A DNA stretch of 64,000 bases from Nitrobacteraceae bacterium AZCC 1564. Lineage in GTDB: Bacteria; Pseudomonadota; Alphaproteobacteria; Rhizobiales; Xanthobacteraceae. The stretch lies in assembly GCA_036924835.1 (NCBI GenBank), contig JBAGRR010000001.1, positions 4,417,001 through 4,481,000 of the forward strand, given 5' to 3'. Made by a program: the position numbers and the translations under genes. The first letter of the stretch is position 1, and every line of letters starts with the position of its first letter. This document shows, in pieces, positions 59,497 to 64,000 of this stretch. The notes beneath the pieces were generated by a model. It was not told where the DNA came from, did no database searches, and saw only the letters and a list, made by a program, of their open reading frames with translations.

Positions 59497-60597
59497 ATGC
59501 ATGTGACGCGGACGCGACGACAGGTCATGTCGATGATTGCGGGAGCAACCATCGCAACTCAAAGCAAAATTGTTCGCGCCGCTGCAACTGAAAGTCTTGG
59601 CGCGATTGCTGCAGAAAATGGATTTGTCTTTGGAGCGGCAGCGGGTCCTGTCATCGACAAGGATCTCGCGTATCGCGAGCTCTATCAGAAACATGCACGG
59701 ATCGTCACGACCGACGTCGCCATGAAAATGGGCACCATTGTGCCGCAGGATGGGCCGAAGCGTTTCGAAAGCGCGGATCGTTTGTTGCAATTTTGTGCAA
59801 GCAATAAGATCCCGATGCGTGGGCATTGCCTCATTTGGAATGAGTGGGTGCCTGCATGGATCAAGAACAAGAGCAATTCCGAACGGCAGGTCTTCTTTGA
59901 CAGCTACATCGAAGATGTCGTGGGCCGTTACGTTGGAAGACTTCAGTCATGGGATGTTGTGAACGAGCCATTCTGGCCGGGACATAAGGCTCCAGGCGGC
60001 TATCGCTTGGGGCCTTGGTACGACACATTTGGAACCGACTATATCAAGCGCGCCTTTCTGCGCGCGGGTTCAGTCGACAAGAAAACAAAATTTGTTCTGA
60101 ACGAAGCGCAAACGGAGCGTGATGATGACGTCGGTCGCGCCGTTCGTGACGGTCTTCTGCGCCTCGTGGATGAGTTGAAACACGCTGGCGTTCGTCTTGA
60201 TGCGATAGGGCTGCAGGGACATCTGCAGCCGCGATACCCGCATGATCCTGCGCGGTTCGCCGATTTCGTTCATGCGCTCGCCGAGCGCAAAGTTGACATC
60301 TACATCACGGAATTCGATGTTCGTGACGACACCTTCCCGGATGATATCAAGACTCGCGATGCCATGATCGCGGACACGGCCGAGAAATTTCTCACCAATG
60401 TCTTGCGTATTCCCGCAGTGAAGATGGTGATCGCATGGGAGCTGTCCGACAACTATTCCTTCTATACCGACGCCGCACGGAAGAAGAATCCGCTCGCTGA
60501 GCGGCTTCCTCGGCCGCTGCCGTTCGATCAGGATATGAAACAAAAGCCGCTCTGGTTCGCCATGGCGCGCGCGTTTCAGAATGCGAGGAAGGCTTGA
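59497..60597 (+). CDS. glycoside hydrolase family 10 enzyme (endo-beta-1,4-xylanase type), exported
   Basis: 366-aa GH10 protein. TRRQVMSMIAGATIATQSKIVRAA looks like a twin-arginine export signal. The acid/base is E157 in WDVVNEPFWPG and the nucleophile E272 in IYITEFDVRDD; GHCLIWNEWVPAWI (substrate cleft) is also kept. It is the only plus-strand gene in the exopolysaccharide locus. A xylanase-fold endoglycanase here is more likely to trim or release the polysaccharide than to digest plant xylan, though this is inference. Confidence 0.92.
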   Translation: MHVTRTRRQVMSMIAGATIATQSKIVRAAATESLGAIAAENGFVFGAAAGPVIDKDLAYRELYQKHARIVTTDVAMKMGTIVPQDGPKRFESADRLLQFCASNKIPMRGHCLIWNEWVPAWIKNKSNSERQVFFDSYIEDVVGRYVGRLQSWDVVNEPFWPGHKAPGGYRLGPWYDTFGTDYIKRAFLRAGSVDKKTKFVLNEAQTERDDDVGRAVRDGLLRLVDELKHAGVRLDAIGLQGHLQPRYPHDPARFADFVHALAERKVDIYITEFDVRDDTFPDDIKTRDAMIADTAEKFLTNVLRIPAVKMVIAWELSDNYSFYTDAARKKNPLAERLPRPLPFDQDMKQKPLWFAMARAFQNARKA

Positions 60598-60600
60598 TCT

Positions 60601-60766
60601 CTCGCATCCCGATTCCGAAGTTCGCACAGGCTTGCGGCCGCTCGGATGCGAACCTCGGAATCAAAGGGACACTAGGAAACCTATGATTCTAGTGTGGTTT
60701 AGGTTCAGAAGTTCGCTGGAAGAACTCGCGGGGAAAATGGAGCGAACTTCTGAACCACCACACTAG
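60601..60766. repeat. composite CTAG-bounded two-hairpin repeat, copy E
   Basis: 166 bp. Hairpin one, 60601-60675, has inner stem GATTCCGAAGTTCGC with right arm AAAGGGACACTAG; its left CTAG is degenerate (CTCG). Linker GAAACCTATGATT. Hairpin two, 60689-60766, has arms CTAGTGTGG and CCACACTAG and inner stem GGTTCAGAAGTTCGCT. The final CTAG provides the stop codon of the flippase gene on the minus strand. It follows the GH10 stop by three bases. Confidence 0.9.
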
Positions 60767-62201
60767 CCTGTTTGTTGCGGGCGTGCGCTAAGCAGCTTGA
60801 AGATCGACGGTGCATAAAGAACAGCCAGGACGACCATATAAACACAGGCGCCGCCTGCGATGTGGGTGGCGAGTGCGACAAAGTTCGCGGCTTCCGGCAA
60901 GGTCTGGAGCAGGCCACCCATGGCAAGCGTTGCGATGGCGATGCGGACGAGGTGAGTCAGCGGCAGCGTCAATCCAAATTTCGTGAAGCCGATTGCGAAA
61001 CTTGCGATCGCAGCACAGGATGCGGCAGCAACTGTTGCAATCGCGCCCCCGACAATGCCCCAGTACCAGATGGCCGCGAAGCTCTTAGGGCAATGGTGAC
61101 GGCGGCATCAATGCTCGCAACCACGATCATCAGGCGGGTGCGGCTATGGAGCAGGAAGACCTGATCGCCGAAGTGTGCCCGGAGATTGCGGATTGCGCCT
61201 GCGAGGACTGACAGCGGAAGGACGGCAAGCGTCACCTGCTGGAACGGCGCCGCGATCAGCAAGTGAACAATATCCGTGCGCAGCATGAAGATTCCAACGA
61301 TGCTCGGCGCAAGAATAGCAATAAGCAGTGCACTGTTCTCCGAAAGCTGCTGCATCGCGGCTTTGCTTCCGCTTTCTTCCATCTGCTTGACGGCAATGGG
61401 AAATGCGGCGGCTGTCACCAGCATCGCGGCCACGGCTGCGGCGCGTTGGCCCAGCCCATAGCCGACCGCGAACAAGCCGGCCGCGGCCACGCCAAGCATG
61501 TCGTTGACGATGAAGCGCGACGCGTTGAGGCCAACCCAGCCCAGTGCGCCCCCGACAATGAGGGGAACGCCGTAGTGCAGGGCATGCCGAACGATCTCAC
61601 GGTCGACCGGCCATAGACTGCGGCCATAGCGAATTCTCGGCAGAACGATCAGCGTCGCAATGAGTTGGGCGACAGCATAGCCAGCAAGCGGCCACTCTGG
61701 GTCCTGTCCGAGAAGTTTGATCATCAGGAGACCGATGAGGAAGCCGATGGCCGGTCCAATCACCTGCTGGATCGAATAGACGGCGATCTGCTGCTGCACG
61801 CGAGCGCGCTCGCCAATGTAGAGATTGAGCGAGCGGGTAATGACGTAGGCGACCGTGGCGACGAGCAGCCCGGTGTGGGCTTCCGGTGCAATAACGAAAA
61901 AGAGCGTTGCGATGACCGCGGCACTCTGAATCACAACGGATGTCAGCAGGATCGCATTTTCGGTCCGATAGAAGCGGTTAGCGTCCCCGCCGTTCTGGAA
62001 CCGGCCAAAGAAGCGCAAGGCATATTGCGACCACCATTGAAGAAAGCCGATCTGCAGAAGCTCGTGAGTTGCCGTGACCAGCGTGATGATGCCGAGTGTG
62101 TGCTCGTTCACCACATGGGTCCACACGATCATCGCGATGAGCTGAAACAGCGGGCCTATGACCTGTGCCGGCATATAAAGAAGTGTGTGTCGCAACAGCA
62201 T
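60763..62201 (-). pseudogene. wzx: oligosaccharide flippase (Wzx-like), frameshifted
   Basis: A polytopic membrane protein of the polysaccharide-transport family. It begins MLLRHTLLYMPAQVIGPLFQLIAMIVWTHVVNEHTLG (ATG 62201, GGAG seven bases upstream). After SIDAAVTIALR the frame slips near 61083: the first frame runs on as low-complexity sequence to a stop at 60969, while the other frame continues with SFAAIWYWGIVGGAIATVAA, ASFAIGFTKFGLTLPLTHLV and two more helices to a stop at 60763. Total length 1439 bases, one short of a 479-aa gene, so one base is missing. The first part alone retains about 10 helices. Confidence 0.85.
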
Positions 62202-62203
62202 GG

Positions 62204-63265
62204 TCAGGCTCCCAACCAACGGCAAACGCGCGCGGATGCAACACGGCGAATGATCAACAAGGCGAAGATACTGATCACGGCAGTTGTGGCATAAGTGATT
62301 GCAAACTCGATGACAGCGCCGGACGCGCGCAGCGAAAAATGGTCTCTCAGGATCATGATCACGAAGATGTGCCAGAGATAGATGAAGTAACTGCCTGATC
62401 CGATCGCCGCCAGGAATTGGCTCCGCGGATGAAGACTGAGCAGCAAGATGGCGATGAGCGCGGCGTAGGCGAAGAACGCTGTTGAATCGTAGTCAGCGGC
62501 ATCGCCGATTCCGGCAACCCTGACCGCTGCATAAATGATGTACGCGATCAATGCAGTCACTGTGACCAGAATTCGGCTGTCCCTCAGTGCCAATCCCGCG
62601 CTTGAGGTTCCCACGAGTGCTCCCAACGCGACGAAGGAGAACCAGAAGGGAATATCGCGAAGGCGGACTTCCTGCACGAACGACTCGGAGAATCCCCGGT
62701 GGAGGAGCAGCGGGTCGAGATAGCTACCTACGACAAGCCCGCCCAGAAGCGAGAGCGCCAGCAGAATGGCCAAGCGCTGCTGCGACTGATGAGAGCCAGC
62801 ATCGGATATCCGAAAGATCAGCCAGAGGAAGACCGTGCAGCCGATGTAAACGAAGACATAATAATAGACGAACACATAGGCGAGGACGAAGCGGGCAATG
62901 GTTGTCGTGATCCGATGATCCATCGCCGGATTGTGCCAGGCCATGTAGATGTAAGCCGCAACGAATGCGATCGCGTACGGGATCAGGGCTGTCTTGACCC
63001 GTCTCCAGAGCACCACGCGCCCAGACAAGGCAGTCAGATAACCCGAGGCAAAGAGGAAGATCGGGACGCAGGGCCGCAAGGCCGCATCAACGAGCTTTCC
63101 CCAGAGTGGATCGAGCGGCTGTGGCATCGAGTGGATGCCAATCACCATGAGGATCGCAATGCCGCGCATCGTGTCGATACCCAGATCGCGGCCGACGACC
63201 CGGGTCTGCGCGTGCGAACTCTGGATCCAGTCCGCCGATATCTGAGTCTGTGTAGCTGCTGTCAT
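62204..63265 (-). CDS. acyltransferase 3 family membrane protein
   Basis: 353-aa integral membrane O-acyltransferase (OafA/ExoZ-like). IDTMRGIAILMVIGIHS near residue 30 carries the conserved R and H of the family, followed by about nine helices and VPIFLFASGYLT. The end GSGSYFIYLWHIFVIMIL has the usual (Y/W)LWH motif. Likely adds acetyl or similar groups to the exopolysaccharide unit. Its ATG overlaps the stop of the next acyltransferase gene, and the flippase starts two bases after its own stop. Confidence 0.9.
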   Translation of the reverse strand: MTAATQTQISADWIQSSHAQTRVVGRDLGIDTMRGIAILMVIGIHSMPQPLDPLWGKLVDAALRPCVPIFLFASGYLTALSGRVVLWRRVKTALIPYAIAFVAAYIYMAWHNPAMDHRITTTIARFVLAYVFVYYYVFVYIGCTVFLWLIFRISDAGSHQSQQRLAILLALSLLGGLVVGSYLDPLLLHRGFSESFVQEVRLRDIPFWFSFVALGALVGTSSAGLALRDSRILVTVTALIAYIIYAAVRVAGIGDAADYDSTAFFAYAALIAILLLSLHPRSQFLAAIGSGSYFIYLWHIFVIMILRDHFSLRASGAVIEFAITYATTAVISIFALLIIRRVASARVCRWLGA

Positions 63266-64000
63266 CGCAATCTCTCCTGCTGGAGAGCTGCCGAAGCCGG
63301 GATGTCACGCGTAACGTTGCGGTCAAAGACGCCGTTGAGATATTTGCGGAGCGGGGTTTCAAAGAAGTGATAGGACAGCATGCTGGTAACAGCGAGCACC
63401 GACACCGCGACCGGCAGCAGCACCAGCTTTCCGCCCGGAACCGCGTGCGCATCCGCGAAGCGTGCGCCGAACGTCAGCACGATGGTCGCGATCGGGATGT
63501 GCAGCATGTAGCAGGAATAGGTGTAGGCAGCCCCGCGATCGAGGTGCAAGCGTGTGAGAAGGCTCGACCGCTGCGCGCTATCGTATTGGACCGCGAGAAC
63601 GGCTATGAGATACACCGCGATCAAGCCTGCCATCTCAGGAAGCAGCCAGCCGAACAGGATGAATCCGGCCAGCGCTGCGACGAGCACACCAGACGCGGCC
63701 GGCCAGCGCGCGATCTCGTGGCGGTAGAGATAACATGCGATTCCGAGGCTAAATCCCGGCAAGGCGCGGAATACGCCGCCTTTGTTGATCCATTCCGCCC
63801 ACGGTCCGGTCCCCGTAGCGTACGCGTAGATGGTGTTGGCAATCATCAAGAGAATGACAAGCGCGGCAACCATCCGCCGGCGCGGTGCGAGAAGCAGCGC
63901 AACGATTGGAAATGCCAGATAGCAGAACATTTCCGCCGACAAGGACCAACTGGGGAAATTGAACGTCAGTCGCTCTCCGTCCAGCGCATGCAGTAGCAGG
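63262..64000 (-). CDS. acyltransferase 3 family membrane protein (partial, runs off the window)
   Basis: The C-terminal 245 codons of an OafA-like acyltransferase. The frame is open to the window edge: HALDGERLTFNFPSWSLSAE then MFCYLAFPIVALLLAPRR contains the family's W-S-L-S-x-E motif. Several helices and the final SCYMLHIPIATIVLTF plus LSYHFFETPLRKYLNG are typical ends of this family. It overlaps the following acyltransferase gene by four bases. Confidence 0.9.
   Translation of the reverse strand, partial: LLLHALDGERLTFNFPSWSLSAEMFCYLAFPIVALLLAPRRRMVAALVILLMIANTIYAYATGTGPWAEWINKGGVFRALPGFSLGIACYLYRHEIARWPAASGVLVAALAGFILFGWLLPEMAGLIAVYLIAVLAVQYDSAQRSSLLTRLHLDRGAAYTYSCYMLHIPIATIVLTFGARFADAHAVPGGKLVLLPVAVSVLAVTSMLSYHFFETPLRKYLNGVFDRNVTRDIPASAALQQERLR

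Noticed and set aside
59497..60597. Xylan-utilisation locus
   Set aside because: No xylosidase, xylose importer or xylose catabolic gene is nearby; neighbours are polysaccharide assembly genes.

Overview
The window looks like chromosomal DNA from an alphaproteobacterium of the Bradyrhizobium/Afipia/Rhodopseudomonas group (Nitrobacteraceae). Signs are the GC-rich coding style, the many ABC importers paired with GntR, LysR or Lrp regulators, a repeat at 13325-13390 that I recall as common in that group, and protein flavours typical of rhizobia. This placement is from recognition only; no search was run. About 60 genes fill almost all of the sequence. I saw no rRNA, tRNA, CRISPR, phage or transposase gene.

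Layout. 1-2858 (minus): end of a sugar-type ABC importer (permease, ATPase) coupled to a secreted-type phosphodiesterase-fold enzyme, divergent from a SorC-family regulator. 4031-9332: GntR regulator, small-molecule kinase, class III aminotransferase of the phospho-lyase type, amidase, acetyltransferase. 9453-15093: omega-aminotransferase, gamma-glutamyltransferase, GntR, Lrp-type regulator and alanine dehydrogenase. 15425-18769: nitrate/taurine-type ABC importer with a thioesterase. 19144-21822: succinate-semialdehyde dehydrogenase and an ArgE-like deacylase. 22241-27412: branched-chain-type ABC operon (five genes) and an AllA-like protein. 27423-32577: LysR, EmrAB-type efflux pump and a degenerate cyclase-like protein. 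32574-38002: second taurine-type ABC importer divergent from an AtuA-like gene pair, and a GntR regulator. 38182-43379: hydrolase, SDR, FMN alpha-hydroxyacid oxidase, D-2-hydroxyacid dehydrogenase and an orphan binding protein. 43584-46028: GAF-GAF-GGDEF-EAL protein. 46289-55596: SAF-domain oxidoreductase and a second branched-chain-type ABC operon divergent from a GntR/decarboxylase/dehydrogenase/hydrolase operon. 55608-64000: small secreted protein and an exopolysaccharide locus (two GT4 transferases, WecG-type transferase, GH10 enzyme, frameshifted flippase, two acyltransferases).

Functionally the first 55 kb is a catabolic island: high-affinity uptake of amines, amino acids, organic and hydroxy acids, followed by transaminases, amidases, dehydrogenases and thioesterases. 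Most modules have their own repressor-type regulator, and several have a palindromic operator candidate in the adjacent promoter region. Substrates cannot be named from sequence alone.

The most unusual signal is not a gene. Five intergenic regions carry a composite repeat of about 166 bp made of two long hairpins, each bounded by CTAG, joined by an AT-rich linker. Outer arms are constant, while the inner stems vary between copies with compensatory changes, and the two stems inside one copy resemble each other. One copy sits inside the loop of another, one copy is chimeric, and the terminal CTAG supplies the stop codon of neighbouring genes. Three genes look broken or altered: a decarboxylase-family gene (extra A near 53094), the flippase (one base missing near 61083) and an alpha/beta hydrolase (amber codon at 38974).
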